A stretch of DNA of 64,000 nt from positions 124,001-188,000 of the forward strand of contig JALIHJ010000025.1 in NCBI GenBank assembly GCA_022984795.1. Reading direction: 5' to 3'. Origin of the DNA: Fabrea salina. Lineage: Eukaryota > Ciliophora > Heterotrichea > Heterotrichida > Fabreidae. A program made the translations under genes and the position numbers. The notes beneath the pieces are model-generated. The model made no database searches. It saw nothing but the letters and a program-made list of their open reading frames with translations, and had not been told where the DNA came from. Numbering within the stretch: position 1 is the stretch's first letter; each line of letters starts with the position of its first letter. Of this stretch, positions 21,601 to 30,374 are shown one piece after another.

Positions 21601-24332
21601 AACCTATGGTCCAAGGAATTCTAGGCTGTTTGCAAGACAGGTCTTCTGGAATCAGAAATGCTGCTGAACTGCTTTTTGCGGAAGTCATTGACCAAGTAGG
21701 CTTTGAAAGCTTAGAACCCTTTTTAAAAGACATAAAGCCAGCAGTTATGAACAGTTTAAGAAGTGTAATAGACAAGTACAGAGGAACAGGAGAGCCTGAA
21801 GAAATCAAAGAACCTCCTTTAAGTGCTCGTGGGACGAGGAAAACTACCCAACCTGCTAACAGGTCCAACTCCAACTCCAAAAACCGTCCTCAAACTGCAC
21901 AAGTCAAAACTGACGGTGGAAAGTCTCCTAAAGTAAAATCTACTAAAGCTTCCCCTGCAGCTGCTGATATTTCAATCATCAACACAGGCAACAAAGAAAA
22001 ACGACTGGAGTACGACTTAAGGTGTAAGTGGAACCCTGAAGAGTTAAGACAGGACTACGTCGACAGACTCAAAGACCAATTCAGACAATTGGTGACAAAC
22101 GACCTAGCATCTTTGATGTTTGCCAGTGACTTTAAAAAGCAGATGGAAGCTGCTTCGCACATAGGCAACTTAATGAAGACTCAATATGATGAATTTTTGG
22201 ACATTTTGGATATGATATTTAAGTGGATTTGGGTAAAGTTGATGGAACTAAATAACACCCAGTTGACTAAAAGTGTCCTTGAACTTTCCCAAAACATACT
22301 TAATTTGCTCCAAGAAAACAACTACTTTTTAAGTGACGGAGAAGCAAATATGCTTTTACCTGTGATGTGTGAAAAGAGTGGCCAAAACAACTCTGTGTTC
22401 CGCAGCATGATTCGCCAAATCATTCTTACCAGTTCAAAAGTTTACCCTCCCGAAAAGGTTTTCACTTACAATTTGCAAGCTCTGAATTCCAAAAACACAA
22501 GAAGCAAAACTGAGTGCTTAGAAGCTATGTCGTGCCTGATTCAAGAATACGGAATTAGCATTGCCCAGCCCAGAGACATTCGTTCTGTAGCTAAGTTTGT
22601 AAACTCTTCAGACAACAACGTGAGAAGTGCTGCTGTAGGCACAGTTACTGAAGCTTACAAGTACGTGCAAGATAAGATTTGGACAATGATAGGAGACGTT
22701 CCAGACAAAAGCAAAGGCCTTTTAGAACAAAGGTTCAAAACTGTAGGAGGAGTTGGCTCAGAAAAGAAAAAAGAGTCCACCAGCAGAATCTCCACACCCA
22801 GGAACTCAGGCTTTAAGATCAACTTTGAAGAAGAAAAAGAAGAACCCATAAAACCTGGATTCAACTTGAAATTACCTGAAATGCCTAAACCCCAGTCTAA
22901 AGAAGAAACCAAACAAATCGAAAAAACCCCTGAACCTCAAAGACCCCAGATTCTAACTCCTCCTCCTAAGTCAGAAGAGAAGAAAATCCCTGTGCTAGAA
23001 ACCCTGTACACTTCTCCTGACGTTGGAAACAATGAAAGTCTGCTTTACGAACCTTTAAAGTTTGAAGAACCCTTTTCAGATATTGACAAACACATTGAAA
23101 CTTTAAGAAGTGGAGACATGAGTTCTAGAGTTGATGCTTTAGTAGCTATCAACGACTTGATCCTCAACAACCTAGAAACCCACAAAAAAGAACTCCAGAA
23201 AAAGGCCAACTCCTTAGTTGAAGCTTTGATTAGAGTGATCAATAGCACTTTCAACCGGCCTCCTGAAGAGATTCCTTTGCGCTTTGCGAAATACTTTTTG
23301 AACGTAGTGCACAAAGTTTGCTGCACCAAAATAGTTATGCGCGAGTTAACTGACCAAAGCCTTTTTGAGCTTTGCGAACAAATCTTAAACAGACTGTTGA
23401 TAGAAAACTTGGACAAACTAGGCGAAAAAGGAGAAGGCGAAATCATGCTTAAAACCCTGAATGGAACTATGCTGAGGATACTTGAGCACTGCCACCCCAC
23501 TAAGATCTTTTTGAACTTGATTAAGTTACTAACCAAGTACAAAGGCGAATCTTCCATTCCTAAAATGCCTGGCTTGATCATAAGGTGTTTGCTCAAACTC
23601 ACAAAAGTTCTTTCTAACGTAATTGAGGAAATAGACATACCTCAGCTTTTGCTAGCAATGCACGAGTACCTAACTCACAACCGTTCTTCTTACTCCTCAG
23701 ACGAAATGGGCACTAAAACTATCAAAACCATCCTAAACGAACTTGTGAAACTAAAAGGCGAAAGCATCTGGGAATCTTTTGAAATGGTCAGAAAGCACCC
23801 TTCTCCAGACAGCCACTTAGAAAAGTGGATAGGCATGATACTTTCAAACAGCTCCCAAAGCTTAAACGCTTCGATTTCTTCTCCCAAACTATCCAAGTCA
23901 CCCACTGAAAGGTTCCTTAACCAAACCTTCACAAAGCTTTCTAACCAAGAAAGTTACAATGAAGGCATTAATGAACTCTACAACCACATTGAGCAAAACC
24001 CTAAAACGGACTTAACTCCTTACATCTCCACAGTGGGCTCAGAGCTCTACTACAACATTACTGAAGACCTTAAAAAGATGCGTCAAAAAGAAGAAACAGA
24101 AGACAAAGGGAACTTTGGAAGTTACAATTTCCAGGAGTTTCAAAACAGACTTGCAATGATGAAGCAGAGGTACGGACTCGTAAGTTCCAACACTCCCACC
24201 CAACTCAGTACAACCTTAAACGACTTAAAGTCCAAAGTCAACTCTTTACTGAACCGCACTCAAAACGAAGAACAGTCTGAGTTCCTTGCTGACATGAAAA
24301 CCCGCATTCAAAGCTTAAATAAAAAAGAGTAA
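18684..24332 (+). CDS. CKAP5: XMAP215/ch-TOG/Dis1-family microtubule polymerase
   Basis: At 1882 residues this is the longest gene here and close to human ch-TOG (~2030). It has the full series of TOG arrays: TOG1 ~30-240 (SKVWKTRTQALEEL), TOG2 ~285-490 (KWQEKKQALEEI), TOG3 ~565-780 (SPWKDRQAGLLELLEW), TOG4 ~825-1040 (KNWKVRKEALDEIE), TOG5 ~1110-1340 and a C-terminal TOG-like region ~1460-1720. Lys/Pro-rich linkers follow TOG2 and TOG4. The TOGs bind free tubulin and speed plus-end growth, presumably at basal bodies, spindles and cortical microtubules. There is no intron. The kelch gene follows after 9 nt. Confidence 0.97.
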   Translation: MQPVDEIPVAGKATYDIPQEEVPEDTNPEASGPLEKRLESKVWKTRTQALEELANLLRTDSDPPFSAYLNYLVKYVSDSHPGAQEKGLEVLSVYIEHQPDMVASQTDQISKAIVEKGLASAKTTIKQQAQTILLDLFGINKNSEAFIEGLKSALGNRNVKIQAAALYAINTLMNAYGIMKVPFKPFVDVVEKYAGASNPAVRGEALNFYKEAYRWVRELIKPHVEKLKKPQQDELEKAFAEITEPPVPTRTVKGEEEVKEQQGSQPKAPKIDIYAMAEARDIFSKFGEKWVDKLLAMEKWQEKKQALEEINTEADYPKLAEKSPLHLVTLCKRLLNDNNMQVMLQVIKLSGLLAKGQRSYYSNHAKHLFPIILQKFKDKKAPVVAQAHSSLENLLFATSIETVLDDIKAAMEDKTPSVKINTFLFLEKIFADMEPDKVERVLREVSSILKKGMEDSTVEVRNTALKLVSSLMSKCPEIAESLTKDLPDAKKKKLNETNAPPKRNRSQEKKKEEEKKQPQRKDIKSKTQPTKAEPKAKPQPKQAKAEEDTGPAISAEDAENAVACIIPNETLEKLKASPWKDRQAGLLELLEWVPENSQQVSENSEAMFRFVRSVTNDWKENNFNVIKAAVGVLLSICENCNVSKRGGAMALTAQALEKLGDPKIVEPLSGLLMSLCEVLGPRFVVAMTVKNTSECKKPKAVSECCNVVNKIISEFGVHTVNLPDVVNYSKACLNQANPTIKKSAQALLVCIYSFTGEPLISMLNDVKEATMKVLNEEFSKTEVVQKTSFKQVRGEEEEKIDPSKAMDSAIPRNDISSKINPALIKKISDKNWKVRKEALDEIESILNAAGMRIQTTGSEKIFKALKERMNDPNKSLVRQSLSLTGKMAEALGSDCSKFTKSMVPKLISNLADKQSLLRQDALAAIDKWSQEAGPESIINQTATPLTQENPELRTELLNWLLAHKENLPKCDLKPMVQGILGCLQDRSSGIRNAAELLFAEVIDQVGFESLEPFLKDIKPAVMNSLRSVIDKYRGTGEPEEIKEPPLSARGTRKTTQPANRSNSNSKNRPQTAQVKTDGGKSPKVKSTKASPAAADISIINTGNKEKRLEYDLRCKWNPEELRQDYVDRLKDQFRQLVTNDLASLMFASDFKKQMEAASHIGNLMKTQYDEFLDILDMIFKWIWVKLMELNNTQLTKSVLELSQNILNLLQENNYFLSDGEANMLLPVMCEKSGQNNSVFRSMIRQIILTSSKVYPPEKVFTYNLQALNSKNTRSKTECLEAMSCLIQEYGISIAQPRDIRSVAKFVNSSDNNVRSAAVGTVTEAYKYVQDKIWTMIGDVPDKSKGLLEQRFKTVGGVGSEKKKESTSRISTPRNSGFKINFEEEKEEPIKPGFNLKLPEMPKPQSKEETKQIEKTPEPQRPQILTPPPKSEEKKIPVLETLYTSPDVGNNESLLYEPLKFEEPFSDIDKHIETLRSGDMSSRVDALVAINDLILNNLETHKKELQKKANSLVEALIRVINSTFNRPPEEIPLRFAKYFLNVVHKVCCTKIVMRELTDQSLFELCEQILNRLLIENLDKLGEKGEGEIMLKTLNGTMLRILEHCHPTKIFLNLIKLLTKYKGESSIPKMPGLIIRCLLKLTKVLSNVIEEIDIPQLLLAMHEYLTHNRSSYSSDEMGTKTIKTILNELVKLKGESIWESFEMVRKHPSPDSHLEKWIGMILSNSSQSLNASISSPKLSKSPTERFLNQTFTKLSNQESYNEGINELYNHIEQNPKTDLTPYISTVGSELYYNITEDLKKMRQKEETEDKGNFGSYNFQEFQNRLAMMKQRYGLVSSNTPTQLSTTLNDLKSKVNSLLNRTQNEEQSEFLADMKTRIQSLNKKE

Positions 24333-24341
24333 TGTTAATAA

Positions 24342-26003
24342 ATGAAGCCCAATAGAAACATCTTCAAAGACAACCCCAGGTACAAGTTAGAGCCCCTTGC
24401 AAAAAACAAGTATGATTACTCATACGAATTCTCCTTTAGAAAAAGCCCACATGCTAATTTTTCTAAGAATTTCAACAGAAGTCAGCTCGAAAGCAACTCT
24501 TTGCCTAGTTTTTCTCTGAGCTTTTCTACTTCGCCTAAAGCTAAACCCACCCAACTTCCTCCGGTTGACTCCACCAAAGTAAAGGCAATCTTTGAAATAT
24601 ACACTGACTCAGCCTATGGAAACTTTAGAAAGTTCCAAGGAATGGGGTTTTTAGTTTCCAACAGTGTCTGCGTAACTACCCACATAACTCTGCCTTCAGC
24701 TTATGACGCCTCAGTTGCTTCTTTGCAGTTTCTAGATTCCCCAGAAAACTTTTACTTTTTGCCTCAAAGTTTTTTTTTCACCAGCAAAGAGCTTGACTTT
24801 ACAATAGTGGCTTGTGGAGTTAGAGGACGTGCTGGAATAAGCATAGAAAACAAGTTTACTCTTAAAGAACAAGACCCCATTCTAATATTTAACAGGCACC
24901 TTGAGTGCAAGCACGCACTCATTATTGACAAAAGCACCTTTTGCTACACTTCTTCTTACGGAGTGCCTAATGGACTTCCTATATTTAACTATAACTGGGA
25001 AGTCCAAGGAATGCACACCACCTTTACTCCTTCTTATAGAATCAACCAAGCTCTTAGAATCGATGTGGTGTTTGAGTATGTCAAGTCAAGTGTTTTAAGT
25101 GTGCCTAAATCACCCAAAGTTTCTTTTCCTGCTGCTCAGTTCTGCTTTTACTGGTTTGAGTGGTTTTCCACTAACATATACAGACTCGACACTTTGAGTC
25201 TTAGTTGGAGTAAATTTAAACCTTTGAACGAAAAAGAACTAGGTCTTTGGTACTTTCCTTGGAACAACAGAACAGCTTTTTTAGCCAGTGGAGAAGCTGT
25301 TATTCTTGGAGGAATACTAGATTCACTAGGCACAAAGTCCAGCATTGGTTTTCTTTACAAGCCCCAAAAAAACACTCTTGAGTACCTTCCTGAAATGCTT
25401 GACCCAAGAGAAGCCCCAGCTCTGTTAACTTTAGGAAACTCTTTGTACGTCTTGGGAGGCTCGACTTCTAAATGCGAAGTTTTGGAAAACTACCAGTGGA
25501 AGCCAGTAAGTAGCATGATCCACTCAAGGAAAGACTTTGCAGCTTGCTTTTTAAACTCCTACATCTATGTAGTGGGAGGAGACCCTAGCGAAGTCACTAG
25601 CAGAACTATTGAAAAGTATAGTGTTGCTCAAAACTTTTGGGAAATAGTTCCTCTTATGCTTCCAGAGCCCTTAGTAAAGCCAGCTGCTTTTTCAGTCAGC
25701 AGTAACCACATTGTAGTGCTAGGGGGTTCTTTTAGCCACAAAGCGTTTTTACTAGAAGGAAGCGAAGTCGTTGAAACTCAGTTTTTAGAAGAAAAAGTAG
25801 AAACTATTTTTCCTGTGTTTCTGAACAAAGGCAAACTTTTGGTACTTAACGGAAACGAAGGCTACAAAAAACTAAGACTCTACACTTTCCCACTCAACAG
25901 GTTTTACCTAACTAAGCAGCTCTACACTCCCCAGGCTCCCAGAAAAGTTGTGCACTCAAGAACCAACAAGTCTAATTCAAACCTGCATAACTATGGTTAT
26001 TAA
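24342..26003 (+). CDS. Trypsin-fold pseudoprotease fused to kelch repeats
   Basis: This protein has 553 residues. Residues ~75-255 have the layout of a chymotrypsin-like (Trypsin_2) domain: GMGFLVSNSVCVTTH with His114, LDFTIV with Asp152, and a terminal NGLPIFNYNWEVQGMHT segment. Where active enzymes have G-x-S-G-x-P, this one has V-P-N-G-L-P, so the catalytic serine is replaced by Asn210. The domain is probably inactive and may bind. Residues ~280-530 are kelch repeats (VILGGILD, LYVLGGSTS, IYVVGGDP, VLGGSF), which form a propeller. The partner is unknown. The last 4 nt overlap the METTL1 gene. Confidence 0.8.
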   Translation: MKPNRNIFKDNPRYKLEPLAKNKYDYSYEFSFRKSPHANFSKNFNRSQLESNSLPSFSLSFSTSPKAKPTQLPPVDSTKVKAIFEIYTDSAYGNFRKFQGMGFLVSNSVCVTTHITLPSAYDASVASLQFLDSPENFYFLPQSFFFTSKELDFTIVACGVRGRAGISIENKFTLKEQDPILIFNRHLECKHALIIDKSTFCYTSSYGVPNGLPIFNYNWEVQGMHTTFTPSYRINQALRIDVVFEYVKSSVLSVPKSPKVSFPAAQFCFYWFEWFSTNIYRLDTLSLSWSKFKPLNEKELGLWYFPWNNRTAFLASGEAVILGGILDSLGTKSSIGFLYKPQKNTLEYLPEMLDPREAPALLTLGNSLYVLGGSTSKCEVLENYQWKPVSSMIHSRKDFAACFLNSYIYVVGGDPSEVTSRTIEKYSVAQNFWEIVPLMLPEPLVKPAAFSVSSNHIVVLGGSFSHKAFLLEGSEVVETQFLEEKVETIFPVFLNKGKLLVLNGNEGYKKLRLYTFPLNRFYLTKQLYTPQAPRKVVHSRTNKSNSNLHNYGY

Positions 26004-26800
26004 ATCTTTCTGTAAACACAATAGTACTTTTTTCCTTGGTTCCTAGCAACTTTTTTGCCTTCTTCTGTTTCTTGAAGCATAGCTTCTACACAGGGGTCAT
26101 TTTGGTTTTCTTCTTCTGGGACTGGCTGGAACAAAGGGTGCTTTTCTAGCTGTTCTAAGTGCCACTCGTGGAGTTTCAGCACATCTGTGATGGCATAGAT
26201 TTTGCCTCCTTTCTCGAGCACGTAGGAATAGTCACACAATAAGTTGTAAGTAATGATTCTTCTGCGGTAGTTGGCTTTTTTGAAGTGGGGGTCTGGAAAG
26301 CAAAAGAACATTTTAGAAATAGAACTTTTGGCAAAAAAGTTCAGTAGGTGCTTCATAGAGTTAGCTCTTATCACAGAAATATTCCAATACTAAGTAAAAA
26401 GTACCTTGTCTGGGGTCTCAATTCTGCTTGCCCATATTTTTTGTGCTACGTAGTTTGTGACTTTGTTTCTGATTTCCATTCCTAGAATTCTAGTGTTGTC
26501 GAAGAGCCCACTTATTCCAAACAGTAGTCCTCCATAGCCACACCCGATGTCTAGTATTTTGGGTGGAGTTTGGTTTTCCAGTGGTTGGCAAGAAAACTTT
26601 ACAGGGTGTTCGACAGCTGTTTAGTTGTTACTGTTGCAGTGAATGGAAGTGTTTTGTTCGTAAAAAACCCTCCAGTCTATGTGTTCAGGCGAAATTGGGC
26701 TAACTATTTCTTACTACTCAAAAGTAGGGTCACTCAAGGGATTGCAATGAGCTCGCATTCTAAAGTCAGCTTTTTTAGGCTGGAGTCTTTGAGCGTCCAT
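26000..26800 (-). CDS. METTL1: tRNA (guanine-N7)-methyltransferase METTL1/Trm8, three 15-nt introns
   Basis: The enzyme makes m7G46 in tRNA, with WDR4/Trm82 as partner. Three 15-nt introns are needed: 26700-26714, 26617-26631 (ends CAG) and 26390-26404, each with A at position 10. The joined 251-residue product reads RMRAHCNPLSD, TFEYPISPEHIDW, LDIGCGYGGL (SAM site), GMEIRNKV, NSMKHLLNFF, FFCFPDPHFK and ITDVLKLHEW, matching METTL1 throughout. The end, EEGKKVARNQGKKYYCVYRKI, also matches. Start 26800 is 4 nt after the stop of the HACL1-like gene on the same strand. Confidence 0.96.
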
Positions 26801-26804
26801 CTTA

Positions 26805-28445
26805 TTACAACTTAGGAGAGGCTCTGCTTAGCCAAAAGTTTTCCTGGGGCTTCTTCCCTGAGTTGGGGTCAATTAATACGTTTACTACCCTTACTCCTTT
26901 GGTTCCAAAGACTAAAGGCAAAAGGTCTTCTAGCTCCTTTAGGTTTCTTGCAATGTAACCCTTTGCCCCCAAGGCTTCTCCTAGCTTGCAGTAGTCAGTG
27001 CTGGGGTTGAGCCAGTTAGGCATTATTTCCCGAATGTCTTCTGGGATTTTTGGGGTTCCCATCATAACTCCATTGTTGTTGATCACAAACACTATAAAGT
27101 CAAGGTTATACCTAGTGGCTGTTTCTATCTCCATGGCACTGAATCCAAAAGAGGAGTCTCCTAGAATGCCTACTACTTGGCTTCCAGAAACAAGGCTTGA
27201 AGTTATGCATGCAGGTACAGCTACTCCCATAGTGCCAAACGACCCTGCGTCAATGCGTGCTTTGCTTTTGAAAGAGGGCACTACTGTCCTTGCTATGTCC
27301 ATTGTATTGGCTCCTTCAGAAACTAAAATAGCATCTTCAGAAATGTGCTTTTTAATTGCAGTTATGGCATGATAGTAGTTGAAGTTAGGGTCTTCAAGCA
27401 TTTTTTGGCTTGCTTGTAAGTTTTTGTTCATTGCAGAATTAAGTAGAGTCCACCAAGGAGTATTCTGAGGGTATTTCCAAGTTCTTAGGTGTTTAACTAG
27501 TTCCTCAGTAGTTACACTTAAGTCACTGCAAAGGCCCACCTCTGCAGTAAGGTTATTGTGGAGTTCAAGTGGGTCTAGGTTTATGTTAACTACTTTTAAG
27601 TAAGAACTGAACCTAGGAGGCAGCCCATAATGCAAAATCCAGTTTAACCTAGCTCCTAGTAAAATGATCAAGTCTGCGTTTTTCAAAGCAGCTGACCTAC
27701 CCGCTGAAACATTTAGACTCAGTGTATCCCTTGCCACGCCTTTTCCCATAGGAGTGGCAATAAACGGCAGCTGGGTTGTGCCAATGAACTTTCTTACACT
27801 AGCTTCTGAGTCCCCAGCGCCTTTTCCTATTACAACTAGTGGGTTCTTTGCTTGCTTGATTAGTTCAGCAGCTTTTTGAACTAGTTCAGGGTCTGGGTAC
27901 ACAGGAGCAGGTCTGCAAGCAAGTCTTAAACTCTTAGGAGGCGTTTCAGTGGTGCTTCTTAGCAAATCTGCAGGAAAGTCTATGTACACAGGCCCAGGAG
28001 GACTAGCCAGAGAAACTCTAACAGCCCTTTGAACAACTCTAGGTATGCTTTGCAAGTTAGTTACCCTTACGCTCCACTTAGTGAAAGGTAAGGCTGCCTC
28101 TACTTGCTGAAATTCCTGGAAAGAGCCCATACCTACATCTTCAGCCTCCGAAGAACCTGAAATAAGAACCATAGGCCAGCAGTTAGTTTTGGCATTCCCA
28201 AGACCTGCTAGAGCATTCACAAAACCAGGGCCACTTACAGTCAAGCACAGCCCAGGCCGGCCTGTTAAGTAGCCTTCTATTCCTGCAGAATAACTAGCTC
28301 CTTGTTCGTTCCTGAAGCCTATAAACTGGATTCCTTCGTTGTGAATGCAGTTAGCTAACTCTATAACTGGGAATCCCAAGATTCCGTAACACCTTTTGAA
28401 GTCTTGGTCTTTGAGAGCCTGAGTTATTATACTTGGAGCCTGCAT
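26805..28445 (-). CDS. HACL1: ThDP-dependent 2-hydroxyacyl-CoA lyase / oxalyl-CoA decarboxylase-like
   Basis: This 546-residue protein has the three domains of thiamine-diphosphate enzymes and follows human HACL1 closely. Landmarks are RNEQGASYSAGIEGYLTGRPG (ThDP glutamate), WPMVLISGSS, GARLNWILHYGLPPRF, SEGANTMDIARTV and the ThDP/Mg motif GDSSFGFSAMEIET...NNNG. HACL1 cleaves 2-hydroxy-acyl-CoAs in peroxisomal alpha-oxidation; oxalyl-CoA decarboxylase is the close alternative. The C-terminus is PKL, at best a weak version of the SKL peroxisome signal. The MICU gene lies 16 nt upstream and METTL1 4 nt downstream on the same strand. Confidence 0.94.
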   Translation of the reverse strand: MQAPSIITQALKDQDFKRCYGILGFPVIELANCIHNEGIQFIGFRNEQGASYSAGIEGYLTGRPGLCLTVSGPGFVNALAGLGNAKTNCWPMVLISGSSEAEDVGMGSFQEFQQVEAALPFTKWSVRVTNLQSIPRVVQRAVRVSLASPPGPVYIDFPADLLRSTTETPPKSLRLACRPAPVYPDPELVQKAAELIKQAKNPLVVIGKGAGDSEASVRKFIGTTQLPFIATPMGKGVARDTLSLNVSAGRSAALKNADLIILLGARLNWILHYGLPPRFSSYLKVVNINLDPLELHNNLTAEVGLCSDLSVTTEELVKHLRTWKYPQNTPWWTLLNSAMNKNLQASQKMLEDPNFNYYHAITAIKKHISEDAILVSEGANTMDIARTVVPSFKSKARIDAGSFGTMGVAVPACITSSLVSGSQVVGILGDSSFGFSAMEIETATRYNLDFIVFVINNNGVMMGTPKIPEDIREIMPNWLNPSTDYCKLGEALGAKGYIARNLKELEDLLPLVFGTKGVRVVNVLIDPNSGKKPQENFWLSRASPKL

Positions 28446-28461
28446 TTTTAATTAGGGTTAC

Positions 28462-29697
28462 TTAAAAGTTCTCATCACTTTCATCATAGTCACTTGAGTG
28501 CTTGACAGTTTTGCCCACAATTTCAGTATAGTCTTCAACAGTAAAGTAAGGTTCAAACCCAAACTTCTCAATAACTTTGTTGAGATAGACTTTCAAGTAC
28601 CTCAAAAAGTTTTCAGTGCTAGGCTTGCCTGGTTGGTTAGTTCCAAAAAAGTTTCTGCTGACCAAAATGTTGAAGAACTCTTCAGGTTCTAAGTACCCAC
28701 TATCGTCCAAGTCAAGCAGTTTCATAAACACAGTTACTTGGAGGTTGCTGATACTTAAGTTGTTTTTCTTTATAAAAGCAGACTCTTCGCAAAGCTGGTT
28801 TAAAGCTTTTCGGATCTCTACTCTGCTCAGTCCCCTTCCTTCGGTTTCTTGGGTCAGTAAAGCCTTTTGCAGGCTTTTAGTGTTGCACAGCACGTGCATG
28901 AACGCCAAGTACTCTCCATAAGTAACTTTTCCTTCGAACTTGAGCTTTTCAATCCTTCTTAAGTAGTCGTCTACTTTCGAAGTGGGTAAGTAAGAAATAA
29001 TGCTTTTTGCAAAGTCTTCTGCACTAATAGTCATATCAGACTCATCCACTTCAAACTGGTGGAACTCGTAGAAGAGCAACTCTTCTTGTATTAAGTTCTT
29101 CAACTTAACAAAGTCGTGCCAGGAAATGTACTCGTTGCCTTTAAAAAGTAACTCTGCAAGCTTCTGGCAAGACAGCAAGTACTCCTCTTCACTCAAGTTA
29201 GTGCTTCTAGGGTCGATCATACTGCCCGAGTCTACTTGGCTTCTGCCTTGGTTTGAGGTTTTTTTAGCTTGGTTCATTAGTTCCATGAATTGCTCCTTAG
29301 TGACTTTTCCGCCTTTTGAGTCAAAAAAGGGCTTAACTACTGATGCTCCTGTGCTTAAAAGAACTATGAAGAAAAAGTACTCAGTAAAGCTCATTTTGCC
29401 GTCTCCGTTGCCGTCAGCCATTTTGAAGACCAAACTTTCGTGTTGCTCAAAAAAGTCTTGGTCTTTCCCCTTAGAGTAGTTGAAAGGAGTAATGGCGTAA
29501 AAAAAGTCGCTTAAAGTCATGTAGAACTTCTTACCTTCTTTTACAGAAGCAAAGGTTTCAAATATCTTTTCAGGAGGGGCGTTTTGTCTTATTTTGTTTT
29601 CGTAGGTGCCCCTTATCTTCTCTTTGTAAGTAGGAGGCTCCAAGTAAGCGTAGGAACTAAATGCCAAAGGAGGGCCGTACAACAAAGCTCTGCGCAT
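28462..29697 (-). CDS. MICU1: MICU-family regulator of the mitochondrial calcium uniporter
   Basis: This 411-residue EF-hand protein carries the MICU signature YENKIRQNAPPEKIFETFAS...YMTLSDF. There are two canonical calcium loops: DGNGDGKMSFTE near residue 95 and DLDDSGYLEPEE near 330. The long helical middle with degenerate EF hands is as in MICU1/2/3. The N-terminus (MRRALLYG...) could direct it to mitochondria, where MICUs gate MCU from the intermembrane space. Which paralogue it matches cannot be decided by eye. It diverges from the next gene across 50 nt. Confidence 0.9.
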   Translation of the reverse strand: MRRALLYGPPLAFSSYAYLEPPTYKEKIRGTYENKIRQNAPPEKIFETFASVKEGKKFYMTLSDFFYAITPFNYSKGKDQDFFEQHESLVFKMADGNGDGKMSFTEYFFFIVLLSTGASVVKPFFDSKGGKVTKEQFMELMNQAKKTSNQGRSQVDSGSMIDPRSTNLSEEEYLLSCQKLAELLFKGNEYISWHDFVKLKNLIQEELLFYEFHQFEVDESDMTISAEDFAKSIISYLPTSKVDDYLRRIEKLKFEGKVTYGEYLAFMHVLCNTKSLQKALLTQETEGRGLSRVEIRKALNQLCEESAFIKKNNLSISNLQVTVFMKLLDLDDSGYLEPEEFFNILVSRNFFGTNQPGKPSTENFLRYLKVYLNKVIEKFGFEPYFTVEDYTEIVGKTVKHSSDYDESDENF

Positions 29698-29747
29698 TTA
29701 AATTATACATATTTGCAATGCGTTTTTGTTTTTGACTCATAATAAAT

Positions 29748-30356
29748 ATGCTTCGCAGGTTCTCAAAACCAAGTGCATTGACAAGGTGCTTTGGAGATGC
29801 CCACGACCCATATTGGACGCACCTCACTCCCCAAGAAAATAAATACAGCCAATACTCACATTTGCACTGGCACACTGTGCACCCACTGGAAGTGCACAAG
29901 CACGCCCAACTCAGAACTAAGTACAGTGACCACGTCCAAACAGACCCTGCCTCCGTTGACTGGTACCCAGAAGTCGGTGAGTTAAGCAAGGTTACATACT
30001 CCTCCCGAAACACCATTTACTCACTCTACAACAGGTATTCAGAAGACTTTATTCGCTTTTTAGAAGAAGCTGAAGACTACGAAATAAACCCCGACCATAA
30101 ACTTATATACTCGGCCAAGCAAGCTATCCTTGGAGTGCTGGAGCCTGAGCAAATCAGAACTATGAAAGACCTTGCCCAAAAACTAGTTGCAGAGTACCAA
30201 GCTGCAGGAGTCAAATACACTCGGGAAGCTGTAAGTGAAAAAGTCACTTCTTACATGATGGACAAACTCAGCAACGAGCAGAAGCACGAAATAGAACATG
30301 GAATGATTCCTATCCTTACTTTCTACGGACTAGGACTGCCTATGACCGAGGATTAA
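29748..30356 (+). CDS. Putative mitochondrial protein of unknown function, 202 aa
   Basis: The start MLRRFSKPSALTRCFG looks like a mitochondrial presequence. The body is His/Tyr-rich (HDPYWTHLTPQENKY; HLHWHTVHPLEVHKH) and then helical, with a conserved-looking Glu/Lys-rich second half. It resembles lineage-specific respiratory-complex or ATP-synthase subunits of ciliates in style only. I do not recognise a family. Confidence 0.7.
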   Translation: MLRRFSKPSALTRCFGDAHDPYWTHLTPQENKYSQYSHLHWHTVHPLEVHKHAQLRTKYSDHVQTDPASVDWYPEVGELSKVTYSSRNTIYSLYNRYSEDFIRFLEEAEDYEINPDHKLIYSAKQAILGVLEPEQIRTMKDLAQKLVAEYQAAGVKYTREAVSEKVTSYMMDKLSNEQKHEIEHGMIPILTFYGLGLPMTED

Positions 30357-30374
30357 CTAAGTAGATCCTTTAAG

